Below are positions 1-7,393 of a stretch of 35,497 nt of DNA, one piece after another (the first letter of the stretch is position 1; every line of letters starts with the position of its first letter). The notes beneath the pieces are model-generated. The model did not search any database and was not told the DNA's origin. It worked only from the letters and a program-made list of their open reading frames with translations. Made by a program: the position numbers and the translations under genes. This DNA is from JAGORM01 sp050255815. GTDB taxonomy: Bacteria; Patescibacteriota; Microgenomatia; Levybacterales; GWA1-39-11. The DNA lies in NCBI GenBank assembly GCA_050255815.1, contig JBLMVJ010000036.1, positions 1 to 35,497 of the forward strand, written 5' to 3'.

Positions 1-117
1 CCGCGTCTGTGGTGGATAAAGAGATTCAAAATGGGTAGCCTCAGGCTTATCTAGCATTGTTACCTATTGTAAGGCCTTTATAAGGATGATATCAAGCGCA
101 TAGAGGCTATTTAAGGC

Positions 118-123
118 TAAAAT
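118..123 (+). promoter_or_regulatory. -10 box for the 1023-aa gene, leaderless spacing
   Basis: TAAAAT ends 6 nt before ATG 130. No convincing -35 is visible. If used, transcription would start at or next to the A of ATG 130. Confidence 0.4.
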
Positions 124-129
124 TACGCT

Positions 130-3100
130 ATGACTGAACGGATTTCGCCAATTAATGAATTGACAGCGCGTAGCGCTTCTTCTACACTTAATGCAAGGAG
201 TACTATGCCTGAACCACCAAAAGACCAACCGCCTAGAAGAAATGTCCCTAAAGCAGAGGGTTCCCACCGAGCAGACGGGTCCACTAAAGACAAAGCATGG
301 CAAGAACGTGCCCACAAAAGTTGGGAACAGGGAAACATTGAATCAAGGGAAATACTTAAACGGATGCTAACGCAGTATGGTCTCCCTGTTCCTGGAGATC
401 AAGAATTGGATGAAATTATCCCCCAGCTAACCAGAGGCCCGGTACGTCCTGCTAAGTATGATGCTTATAATCAGGTAGACATTGGTGATAATGGTACGGA
501 GGAAGAGCCCAGGGAAGAGCGGGTGGCAGAAGGCGTAGAGCAGGCAGAAGAAAACGTTCCTTCCCGGACCAGGGAAAATGTCTTTCAGCCCATCCGCGAT
601 CAGGCGTTAATAGGTACTATTCAGAACCCCGCTATAAAAGAAACCATAAATATGTTTAATAGGCAGGTAGAGCAAGGAAACCTGTCTTCTGCAGATGATG
701 ATGGGGTAGGACGTGTTGATAAGGTGATAGATAAGCTTGTTGAGCTTTATTCAGGCGGTCAGGTAAGCGCTTCAGACCAGGAAGCTATAAAACTTATCAT
801 TCCCCGGCTTGAACAGCAATCAAAAGAAGCAAGGGAGCGGATGTTTGCACAAAAAATCCAGTCAGAACGGGCACAGATCAGGGGCGGGGAATATTTGGAT
901 CTGACGCAGGAGATAAATGAGTATAGAGCTAGGTTTGAAAATGACATCAGGCTTGAAGAGCAAGGAGCGCCTAGGGAAGCTCATTCACCGGAATTTTTGA
1001 AAAGGCGGTTTGAGCTGGTAGAAAAGCTCCGGAAAATGATTAAGGATGCTCCCTCTATTGAAACAAATGAGTTCCCTTATCAGCTCATTCGGGCTGCGCT
1101 GTGGTTTAGGGAGACCAGGGAACAGCTGATTAACGACATTATTTTTAAATCCTTCCAGGACCAGACAGAACAAGGGCATTATGAGATCAATCTGTATGCA
1201 TCCGGGAATTTAGACGCCCTCTTGGGCGGATTAAGTCTGCGGGGTCTTGATGAAGAATACCAGTATTTCAGAAGGCTGCGGACTTCCGCCCAAAACTTCT
1301 ATGAGATGAACCGGACCATAGGTGCCGGGAATATTGAGAACTTTATCAGGATTGCAGAAGGGATTAACTGGACCCAGTTTGAGACCATGCAGCAGGTAAG
1401 AGGCGTGCCTTTGGTTATGAGGTTATATGAGCAAAAATATCAGGAAATTCTAGGGAAGGAAAAGACAATTTCTTCAGAAGCATACGTAAGGCTAAAAGAA
1501 GAAGTAGAAAAAAGTTTCAGAAATTTTAATGACAGTGGATTGATCAAAAGTGAATACTCTTCAATAAGGGGAGAAGGCTCTGAGCATGTGAGGCTTCAGG
1601 CTTGGGAAATTGAGCGGGCGTTGAATGCGGGTCGTGCATTTTTCAATATCACCTTTAGGGCAGCGGAGCAAATCTCATTAGGACAGGTGCCGGGACTGGG
1701 TGGAGATAAAGCGTATAAACAGTTTGCTTCTTATCCTCAGGAATCTGCCTCCAGGATTATGAATCCGGTTATCTGGACCATCTCCAGATTTCTGGTTGCT
1801 GAAGGAAAAGGAGGAGATATATTAAACGGATATGTGAAGCAGGAATACCAGGCATACTTAAATTCAAAGAAACGGAATCTAGGCATAAATAGGTTGAAAG
1901 AAATAGGGGGAATGTCTATAGAGGACCTGCAAGTCTCTGGCATGATGGGGATTTCAGGATTTTTAAGCGGATGGCGGCTTGAAAATCTTGCGTTTGCAGG
2001 GCTCAGGTTTGGAAAAGGTGAACATGATAACCTCCGGGATTGGTTAGATGAGAAGATTACTTATAGAGGCAAGGAGCAATCAAAAGCACAAGTGATAGCA
2101 GATTTAAAAGGGGATAAAGGTGTAGCAAAAGGAATGGGCTTGGGACAGAGGCAAAAAGAACTGAAAAAGATATTTGAAGATCTGATAGATGGCCATGGAA
2201 TGGAAATGGGATTAGGGGTAATCCTCAGGAATATTGCAGAGAGGGAGGAAGTAGGGTATGAGCTCAGGAAATACATTTGGGATAAAGTAGCTGAAAGAAA
2301 TCTCCCGCTGATGGTTAGCTACCTTACCAATATTACTCCAAAAGACGGAAAAGGACAGGGTCTTGAGAACATTTCAATTGACGCATTGAGGAGAAATAAT
2401 GGATTCCAGGATGAGCAAAAATGGCAGGCATTTTTAATGAAATTGGAGCAGCAGCGGGAGATCCAGACGAAACGGCACATTGCGGGCAGGGACAAAGATG
2501 GGAAATTAGTTTTTGAGGATATACAAGATATTGAGCTTGATAGCACAGAACAGGCAATGAAGAGCGCAATTGTTAGTGCCGGGAAAGCTATTGCGGGAGA
2601 TTTGGCTGATGTGTATTTTGGATACGTTCCATTCCTGAATGACGTTCCTATAGAAGAATTCCAATTTTCCGGTCCCGGGGAAGAAGCTTACCGGAGAAGG
2701 ACAGCCGGAGACTTTGGCAGCTTTTATAAAGCAGCCGGTGCATACGGTGGTATCATAGGTAACCCTGGCGCTATGAAAGAAGATGATGTCTTAGGTAAGC
2801 TGAATGAAATAGAACAGGGCATAGAATCGCCAAATGGGGTAGGCTCAGGGCAAGACGCAACGTATCCTGTGTTTTCAGCCTATTTGAAATTTATTATGAC
2901 TCATGAAGGCCAACGGTGGAGTGTCCTAAAAGATGTCAAAAAGAAAGCTATGAAGCCTACTTCTGATGCACAGGAATGGTATGGGATAGAGGCGCCTTCA
3001 TTAAATGAAGGCGCGGCTTTCCACCTGGTTGAAAAAGCACGGCACCTTGGATTTATTAGCCATTCCCAGGAGGCATTATTATTAAAGAGGAGAAGAATTG

Positions 3101-3201
3101 GTTTCCTCCAAAGATTATGGGAAACCATTAGAGACTACGGGCCATTGGCAGCAGTCGCAACATTAGCCGGTATTCCTACAAGGGCGGTTTCAGGGAAATA
3201 A
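130..3201 (+). CDS. Large helical hypothetical protein (1023 aa)
   Basis: I do not recognise a family. The protein is long, charged and mostly predicted helical, with a polar, Pro/Glu-rich N-terminus (about residues 20-60 and 115-150), no signal peptide and no clear membrane span. Only the last 25 residues contain a short hydrophobic stretch (around YGPLAAVATLAG). Two starts are possible. ATG 130 has a -10-like TAAAAT ending 6 nt upstream, the leaderless arrangement seen elsewhere in this window. ATG 205 (998 aa) has a good ribosome binding site, AAGGAG, 4 nt upstream. It converges with the VirB6-like membrane protein and the two 3' ends are 45 bp apart. By position it may belong with that secretion-like apparatus, but this is inference. 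The reading frame is intact and unambiguous; function unknown. Confidence 0.85.
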   Translation: MTERISPINELTARSASSTLNARSTMPEPPKDQPPRRNVPKAEGSHRADGSTKDKAWQERAHKSWEQGNIESREILKRMLTQYGLPVPGDQELDEIIPQLTRGPVRPAKYDAYNQVDIGDNGTEEEPREERVAEGVEQAEENVPSRTRENVFQPIRDQALIGTIQNPAIKETINMFNRQVEQGNLSSADDDGVGRVDKVIDKLVELYSGGQVSASDQEAIKLIIPRLEQQSKEARERMFAQKIQSERAQIRGGEYLDLTQEINEYRARFENDIRLEEQGAPREAHSPEFLKRRFELVEKLRKMIKDAPSIETNEFPYQLIRAALWFRETREQLINDIIFKSFQDQTEQGHYEINLYASGNLDALLGGLSLRGLDEEYQYFRRLRTSAQNFYEMNRTIGAGNIENFIRIAEGINWTQFETMQQVRGVPLVMRLYEQKYQEILGKEKTISSEAYVRLKEEVEKSFRNFNDSGLIKSEYSSIRGEGSEHVRLQAWEIERALNAGRAFFNITFRAAEQISLGQVPGLGGDKAYKQFASYPQESASRIMNPVIWTISRFLVAEGKGGDILNGYVKQEYQAYLNSKKRNLGINRLKEIGGMSIEDLQVSGMMGISGFLSGWRLENLAFAGLRFGKGEHDNLRDWLDEKITYRGKEQSKAQVIADLKGDKGVAKGMGLGQRQKELKKIFEDLIDGHGMEMGLGVILRNIAEREEVGYELRKYIWDKVAERNLPLMVSYLTNITPKDGKGQGLENISIDALRRNNGFQDEQKWQAFLMKLEQQREIQTKRHIAGRDKDGKLVFEDIQDIELDSTEQAMKSAIVSAGKAIAGDLADVYFGYVPFLNDVPIEEFQFSGPGEEAYRRRTAGDFGSFYKAAGAYGGIIGNPGAMKEDDVLGKLNEIEQGIESPNGVGSGQDATYPVFSAYLKFIMTHEGQRWSVLKDVKKKAMKPTSDAQEWYGIEAPSLNEGAAFHLVEKARHLGFISHSQEALLLKRRRIGFLQRLWETIRDYGPLAAVATLAGIPTRAVSGK

Positions 3202-3208
3202 ACTGGAT

Positions 3209-3240
3209 AAAAAAAGACGGTCCCAGAAGGTGCCTCTCTT
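3209..3240. terminator. Weak bidirectional terminator between convergent genes
   Basis: The 45-bp gap between convergent stops holds a short imperfect hairpin (GGTCCC-AGAA-GGTGCC, one mismatch). It is flanked by seven A on the left (a T-run for the minus-strand gene) and by a short TCTCTTTT on the right. The stem is weak, so the call is tentative. Confidence 0.3.
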
Positions 3241-3246
3241 TTAGAG

Positions 3247-4965
3247 TTAGAATCTAGATAACACGGAGCCCCATCCTCCCAGGCTCTTTTGTTTGTAAGC
3301 TGCTATAGACTGTACGCCTGATTTAGGAAGACCTATACCTGCTCCAAATGACTTCTTGACGTCTACCAGTCCAAAGTCCATAGCCCCTACGGCTTTTCTG
3401 GTACGGTCCAGGATGGTTGGAATAGAAAGGATAAAGCCAAATCCCACAAAAGCCGCCATGTCCGTATTTCCACCAAAAGAATCCCCTATAAGCGGGGGGT
3501 TAAAGAAATTTCCGTTTGAAGCGGCAAAAGTATCCATAATAGTTTTTCCTAGTAATATGACGGCAAAAGTCATAGGAAAAACTGACAAGTGTCCCATTAA
3601 ATGCCGTATCCAGGTGGTGAAGCTCAGCTTGCTTCCCGGGAAGACCCCTGCAGCAATCCATAAAGGCCCTATCATGGCGTCAATAAGCACATAGATAAAT
3701 GATTTTATCAGGGTAAACCATACCCTAAAGAGACTGTAAAGAATTGCAATAAGTACTACTAAAAACGCAATAAGGGCAAAAAGCGCAGTAAAGAATGTAG
3801 TAACAAAGCCCTGGAGAAAATCGCATCCTCCGGTATCAAAAATACCTCCCACATAGGGAATATTAGAAAGCTTATCCCCTACTACCGGGACGTATCCAAG
3901 TCCGCTTAAACCTGCCGTAGCTACAAATTTGGTTAGCCCTCCAAAAACATCACAACCTATATCTAACGCCTTGAGAGGTAGAAAGAATGTCTTAAAGAGG
4001 CCGGAGATGCTGGAGTCCAGAAAAGATACGGTTAGAGAAGAAAAGACAGAGCCTATAGCAACGGACACTTTAGTGGTAAGCGCAAAAATGCCTGAGCCAA
4101 CGCCGGCGTCATAAGTAAGGACCCCTGCCCCGGGAGTACCGTGAAATTTTGGGGCGATAGGAGGAACTCCCGTGCTAAAAGCCCTATTTAACACCCCAAA
4201 AACACTGGTAGAGGTGTTTACATGTACAGGGGTAAGGGAGGTAAACATGAGAATGATAAGGTACAGCAGCACGTACATCATATCTATCAGAAATCCTGCA
4301 ATAGCATAGGAAAAGGTAACCATGACTAAAGCTACTATAATTTTAGGGATCTGGTTCTGGATGGTCATGACGGTCCTGGCGTCTATTTTTATGCGGAACA
4401 TAATTGCAAGCCCTATAACCGTAAAGGCAAGGACAAAAAATAAGTATGCAATATCCCTGAATTTAGCCCAGATAGGAATAAGTGGTTGGAGTCTACTGTA
4501 CCCTACGCCATTTTCATTTGCTGCGTAGGCATGCTTGGTAATGCCGAAATTATCCAGGGCATATGCGGCATACCCTCCGCTGGAAACCGGAATTACAAAG
4601 GTGTTGCTTATGAGCCCAGCCATAAACCCGGATGCCCCTCCCACATGTTGGGTAGTTGGTGCATACCCCAGCTTTCCGGTGTTAGTGTTAAACCCCAGAC
4701 ATCTTCCATCCTTGCTTAATGGATCCATTCCGGAAAGCAGGCATACGCCGCTTGAAAGCGTTTCTATTAAGACACTTTGGGTTAGTGTGTGAAGATTTTT
4801 AGGTACATTTGGTTCTATGTTTCCATAAAGGAGTTGCTGGTTTTGCTGGGCAGTGGCTTGGGTGGGAACGGAAGGGGCCTGGGCAAAGGTGGGTTTTAGC
4901 GTACTTATAATAAGTAGGAGAAATAAGAATATACCGGTTGCCTTTAAGCGCTGTCTAAAATTCAT
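3247..4965 (-). CDS. VirB6/TrbL-like polytopic membrane protein with signal peptide
   Basis: The product is 572 aa from ATG 4965. This start gives a textbook signal peptide (MNFRQRLKATG, a Leu/Ile core, then TFAQA). The upstream ATG at 5031 would bury the signal behind 22 residues and lies beyond the likely promoter. After the signal comes a short exported region, then several hydrophobic spans: about residues 170-195, 210-250, two or three around 380-430, and 455-510. This resembles the VirB6/TrbL-type inner-membrane components of type IV secretion-like systems that CPR genomes carry without a full conjugation set. The family link rests on topology and context rather than a motif. The gene diverges from the DUF5667 gene and converges on the 1023-aa gene. 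Confidence 0.75.
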   Translation of the reverse strand: MNFRQRLKATGIFLFLLLIISTLKPTFAQAPSVPTQATAQQNQQLLYGNIEPNVPKNLHTLTQSVLIETLSSGVCLLSGMDPLSKDGRCLGFNTNTGKLGYAPTTQHVGGASGFMAGLISNTFVIPVSSGGYAAYALDNFGITKHAYAANENGVGYSRLQPLIPIWAKFRDIAYLFFVLAFTVIGLAIMFRIKIDARTVMTIQNQIPKIIVALVMVTFSYAIAGFLIDMMYVLLYLIILMFTSLTPVHVNTSTSVFGVLNRAFSTGVPPIAPKFHGTPGAGVLTYDAGVGSGIFALTTKVSVAIGSVFSSLTVSFLDSSISGLFKTFFLPLKALDIGCDVFGGLTKFVATAGLSGLGYVPVVGDKLSNIPYVGGIFDTGGCDFLQGFVTTFFTALFALIAFLVVLIAILYSLFRVWFTLIKSFIYVLIDAMIGPLWIAAGVFPGSKLSFTTWIRHLMGHLSVFPMTFAVILLGKTIMDTFAASNGNFFNPPLIGDSFGGNTDMAAFVGFGFILSIPTILDRTRKAVGAMDFGLVDVKKSFGAGIGLPKSGVQSIAAYKQKSLGGWGSVLSRF

Positions 4966-4997
4966 AGGGCAGATAACCGCAGATGCAGTATGCTTCC

Positions 4998-5027
4998 AGT
5001 ATATACTAGAAAATTCTTTCTTTGCAA
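4998..5027 (-). promoter_or_regulatory. Promoter of the VirB6-like gene
   Basis: On the minus strand, TTGCAA - 18 nt - TATACT. The expected start of transcription is about 26 nt before ATG 4965. It lies back-to-back with the promoter of the DUF5667 gene. Confidence 0.5.
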
Positions 5028-5034
5028 GCAAAAC

Positions 5035-5064
5035 TTGACTTCCACCTCTTGGTGGCAGTATGAT
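5035..5064 (+). promoter_or_regulatory. Strong promoter of the DUF5667 gene
   Basis: TTGACT - 18 nt - TATGAT, one mismatch in each hexamer. The transcript should start near 5071, leaving a leader of about 9 nt before ATG 5080 and no room for a normal ribosome binding site. Confidence 0.7.
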
Positions 5065-5079
5065 TGGAAAAACCTGCGT

Positions 5080-5607
5080 ATGTTGAAAAAAATCGGCATC
5101 TTCATTTTTATCCTCCTTGCCCTTGGTATGTTTAGTAAAACCGTTTTAGCCCAGGAAGACTCTACCGCAACTCCCAGTCCGGTCCAGAAGGTAGAGTATG
5201 ATTTGCCATATCCCGGTTTATTGCCGGACAATCCGCTATACTTTTTAAAATCTGCACGGGATAAATTGATTGAAATCCTTATCTCCAGCCCCCAGAAAAA
5301 AGCAGAGTTTTTCCTGCTGTCTTCTGACAAGCGGGTGAACACCGGGTATTACCTGGTCCAGAAAGGGAAAAATGATTTAGGGGTATTATATATTTCCAAA
5401 AGCAATAATTATATGCATATGGCAATCTTAGCGGCAAAAGATGCGGGGGCGCCGGGTAAAGATTTGCTGTCAAAAATGCTGACATCCATTAAAAAACATG
5501 AGGAAATCATCCAGACTGTAGAGCAGAAGGTTGATAAAAAAAATAGAACAGATCTGCAAAATGAGTTTAAAAGATTAGAGGATTTCACTTCACTGATAAA
5601 GGAGTAG
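5080..5607 (+). CDS. DUF5667 domain secreted protein
   Basis: A 175-aa protein. The start at 5080 puts a signal peptide first (MLKKIGIF, hydrophobic core, TVLAQ) and matches the promoter just upstream. The longer frame from 4990 would begin before that promoter. After the signal comes the pattern YPGLLPDNPLYFLKSARDK followed by helices rich in Lys/Glu, which matches the DUF5667 family: exported, helical, function unknown, common in CPR and Firmicutes. The family call is by recognition of the PGxLPDxPLYxLK motif. It is divergent from the VirB6-like gene and probably monocistronic; the next 370 nt are non-coding. Confidence 0.75.
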   Translation: MLKKIGIFIFILLALGMFSKTVLAQEDSTATPSPVQKVEYDLPYPGLLPDNPLYFLKSARDKLIEILISSPQKKAEFFLLSSDKRVNTGYYLVQKGKNDLGVLYISKSNNYMHMAILAAKDAGAPGKDLLSKMLTSIKKHEEIIQTVEQKVDKKNRTDLQNEFKRLEDFTSLIKE

Positions 5608-5655
5608 CTTCACCCCTTAACTATATTTCTATCATAGAATCCTTCAGAGCATCTT

Positions 5656-5826
5656 CTTGCTGCGTACTGACACTTCGCAGCTGAAAGAGAGGCAAGTGTA
5701 GGCTGTCATGGCCAGGCAACGACCTGGATTATATGCTCAAAATAAACTGCGGAAAATTGCAAAATTGAGAGTTTTGAGCATAAAAAATATTCATGGAAAG
5801 AGTATGGTAAGCGGTGAAAATCTTAC
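5656..5826 (+). other. Candidate structured RNA or cruciform region in a 370-nt gap
   Basis: The gap 5608-5977 has no credible ORF before nrdR. Several stems are visible: GCTGCG/CGCAGC (5659-5664 with 5676-5681), nested with CTTGC/GCAAG (5656-5660 with 5692-5696). ACACTT (5670-5675) can instead pair with AAGTGT (5694-5699). There is also CCAGG-CAACGA-CCTGG (5712-5727) and a perfect 11-bp inverted repeat TATGCTCAAAA/TTTTGAGCATA (5732-5742 with 5772-5782). No RNase P, SRP or 6S signature was found and strand is not certain. Confidence 0.3.
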
Positions 5827-5882
5827 ATTTAAAAACTGAAGCTAAAAATTGACCTGACCTGGTTTGACCTAGATGTTACCAG

Positions 5883-5911
5883 TTGACTGGGTAAATCTAG
5901 TGTCTTAACAT
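5883..5911 (+). promoter_or_regulatory. nrd operon promoter
   Basis: TTGACT (5883-5888) - 17 nt - TAACAT (5906-5911), with the start of transcription expected near 5918. NrdR box 1 occupies the spacer between the two hexamers and box 2 begins right after the expected start, an arrangement suited to repression. Confidence 0.6.
5888..5903 (+). promoter_or_regulatory. NrdR box 1
   Basis: TGGGTAAATCTAGTGT. The right half AAATCTAGTGT matches box 2; the left half is degenerate. It sits between the -35 and -10 hexamers. Compared with the published NrdR consensus (ACACWATATMTWGTGT-like), the right half agrees well. Confidence 0.6.
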
Positions 5912-5919
5912 TGTTGTTG

Positions 5920-5935
5920 GCACTAAATCTAGTGC
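5920..5935 (+). promoter_or_regulatory. NrdR box 2
   Basis: GCACTAAATCTAGTGC, a perfect 6-bp inverted repeat with a 4-nt centre, close to the NrdR consensus. It lies exactly 32 bp (about three helical turns) downstream of the matching bases in box 1, which is the paired spacing NrdR is known to need. Confidence 0.75.
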
Positions 5936-5977
5936 ACGGCTTAGAAAGGTATTAAAAGAGAGTAGCAAGGCAGATTT

Positions 5978-6427
5978 ATGAAGTGTCCATATTGCAACAG
6001 TTCAGAAACAGAAGTAGTAGAGACCAGGGTTTCTGAAGACGGAAGCAATATAAGAAGAAGAAGGACCTGTTCAGCCTGCCAGAAGCGGTTTACTACATAC
6101 GAAAGAATAGAGAACATTACACTACTGGTAAAGAAGAAAGACGGGACGAGGGAACAATTTGACAGGGAGAAACTACAGCGGGGTATATTTCATTCAACAC
6201 AAAAGACAACGGTTTCGCATGATGATATAACGCGGATAGTTGATGAAATAGAGCGGGAGTTGCGGTCAGGGGACAGCGTAGAGGTAGAAAGTAAAAAAGT
6301 AGGAAGCATGGTTTCCTCCCGCCTGAAGAAAATTGACAAGGTTGCATATATTAGGTTTTCTAGCGTCTTTAGGCAATTTCTAGACCTGGAGGACTTTCAG
6401 AAAGAGTTAGAGAAATTAGTAAAATAA
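5978..6427 (+). CDS. nrdR: NrdR transcriptional repressor of ribonucleotide reductase
   Basis: A full-length 149-aa NrdR. The N-terminal zinc ribbon has C3-x2-C6 and C31-x2-C34 with the basic RRRRTCSAC stretch. The ATP-cone follows from about residue 49 to 139 (VKKKDGTREQFDREKLQRGI). NrdR senses dATP/ATP through its cone and represses nrd genes at paired boxes, two of which lie in its own promoter, so autoregulation and control of the downstream nrdJ are expected. The start ATG 5978 begins the canonical MKCPYC. AAGG lies 9 nt upstream, a weak ribosome binding site. It is first in an operon with DUF6941, a TM protein and nrdJ; the next gene starts 12 nt later. Confidence 0.97.
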   Translation: MKCPYCNSSETEVVETRVSEDGSNIRRRRTCSACQKRFTTYERIENITLLVKKKDGTREQFDREKLQRGIFHSTQKTTVSHDDITRIVDEIERELRSGDSVEVESKKVGSMVSSRLKKIDKVAYIRFSSVFRQFLDLEDFQKELEKLVK

Positions 6428-6439
6428 AAAGAATTTATT

Positions 6440-6856
6440 ATGAAAACAGATCTTAATTTAGAATTAATGGTTCTTTGTGATTACGCTTCTATATCACAAG
6501 AGGGTAAGGTTAGCATCAATGGAATATTTGATAGAATTTTTAACGTGAAGCCACCAATAATCTTAAATGGATTTATTGTGGCAACAGTTTCTGGAGCTTC
6601 AAACACTTTTTACAAAGTATCTTTAGGAATAGAAGCAGGGAACAAAAATCAGACAATAGCTCCCCCTTTGAATTTAAATTTTACTACCGGAGATAATGGA
6701 AAGCATAATATGGTTATACAAATCCACTTAGAATTACCCCATATAGGGGAATATAGAATAAAGATGGTTTCATCGGAAGGAAGGGAGCTCGGGAAGAGGT
6801 CGTTTTCTGTCCAGAAAGTAAAACAACAAGAAGAGAAGGCTAAAATTGTTAATTAA
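6440..6856 (+). CDS. DUF6941 family protein
   Basis: A 138-aa protein with no signal or membrane span. The N-terminal pattern LMVLCDYASISQEGKVSINGIFDRI, followed by a beta-rich region ending in a positively charged tail, fits the DUF6941 family of short beta-sandwich-like proteins of unknown function. The family call is by recollection of the xCDYAxxxxGKxxIxGIFDxI pattern. The gene is clearly more AT-rich than nrdR and nrdJ (many AAT, AAA, ATA, TTA codons), as is its downstream partner 2 nt away. It sits inside the nrd operon and should be co-transcribed and NrdR-controlled. Confidence 0.65.
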   Translation: MKTDLNLELMVLCDYASISQEGKVSINGIFDRIFNVKPPIILNGFIVATVSGASNTFYKVSLGIEAGNKNQTIAPPLNLNFTTGDNGKHNMVIQIHLELPHIGEYRIKMVSSEGRELGKRSFSVQKVKQQEEKAKIVN

Positions 6857-6858
6857 TT

Positions 6859-7392
6859 ATGAAAAAAATGATACCAGGTGAAAAATATGAGGTTTCGAGA
6901 GAGATGTTTGAGCAAGTATTTATGAGGCCGCGAATAGAAGTTAATGAAAATTTTGAATATCAAACGTCAAATATGGGGACAATAGCTTTTGCTCAGACTG
7001 TAAGTTTTGAGTCTTCCGCCATAGGGACTGCTACTATTTCTACGTCTCAAAGTTTTTCTAATATTATGACAGAAGAGAGAGTTTCTCTAGAATCTCAATC
7101 AACGGTGTTATTGAGTCCAACAATAGATAGATATGTAGGACGTTCCTTTGAAAGAAATAATTCTACTGAGGAAAGGAGCAGCTGGTCAATATATTTACTT
7201 ATTGGTTTTGCAGGTATTCTTTTGGGAGGGCTTATTACATATGTTTTGATAGAGGTTGATAATAGTCATATTATTTTTAACAATTTACCTCTTCTTCTTC
7301 ATTTTGTATCCCCTTTGCTTAAGGATATAAGGGACGAAGTAAATAAAGAATTAGCACAAAAACTAATTAAGCAGGTTATCGACCATTTCTAA
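6859..7392 (+). CDS. Single-pass membrane protein of unknown function in the nrd operon
   Basis: A 177-aa protein of no recognised family. The first 105 residues are polar and rich in Ser/Thr. They are followed by one strong membrane span (about residues 111-133, IYLLIGFAGILLGGLITYVLI) and a C-terminal amphipathic helix region (LLKDIRDEVNKELAQKL). ATG 6859 lies 2 nt after the DUF6941 stop, and the stop is 1 nt before the nrdJ start, so translation is probably coupled. Base composition matches the DUF6941 gene rather than nrdJ, suggesting the two arrived together. A second in-frame ATG is four codons later. Confidence 0.7.
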   Translation: MKKMIPGEKYEVSREMFEQVFMRPRIEVNENFEYQTSNMGTIAFAQTVSFESSAIGTATISTSQSFSNIMTEERVSLESQSTVLLSPTIDRYVGRSFERNNSTEERSSWSIYLLIGFAGILLGGLITYVLIEVDNSHIIFNNLPLLLHFVSPLLKDIRDEVNKELAQKLIKQVIDHF

Positions 7393-7393
7393 T

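Noticed and set aside
3356..5038. Several plus-strand ORFs opposite the VirB6-like gene
   Set aside because: The minus frame has a signal peptide and membrane topology; the opposite frames show neither.
5608..5880. RNase P RNA, SRP RNA or 6S RNA
   Set aside because: None of the invariant core sequences of RNase P or SRP RNA is present; stems alone do not support a family call.
5888..5935. Tandem AAATCTAGTG as a transposon end or attachment site
   Set aside because: The 32-bp phasing, the symmetry and the position in the nrdR promoter fit NrdR boxes much better; no recombinase is nearby.
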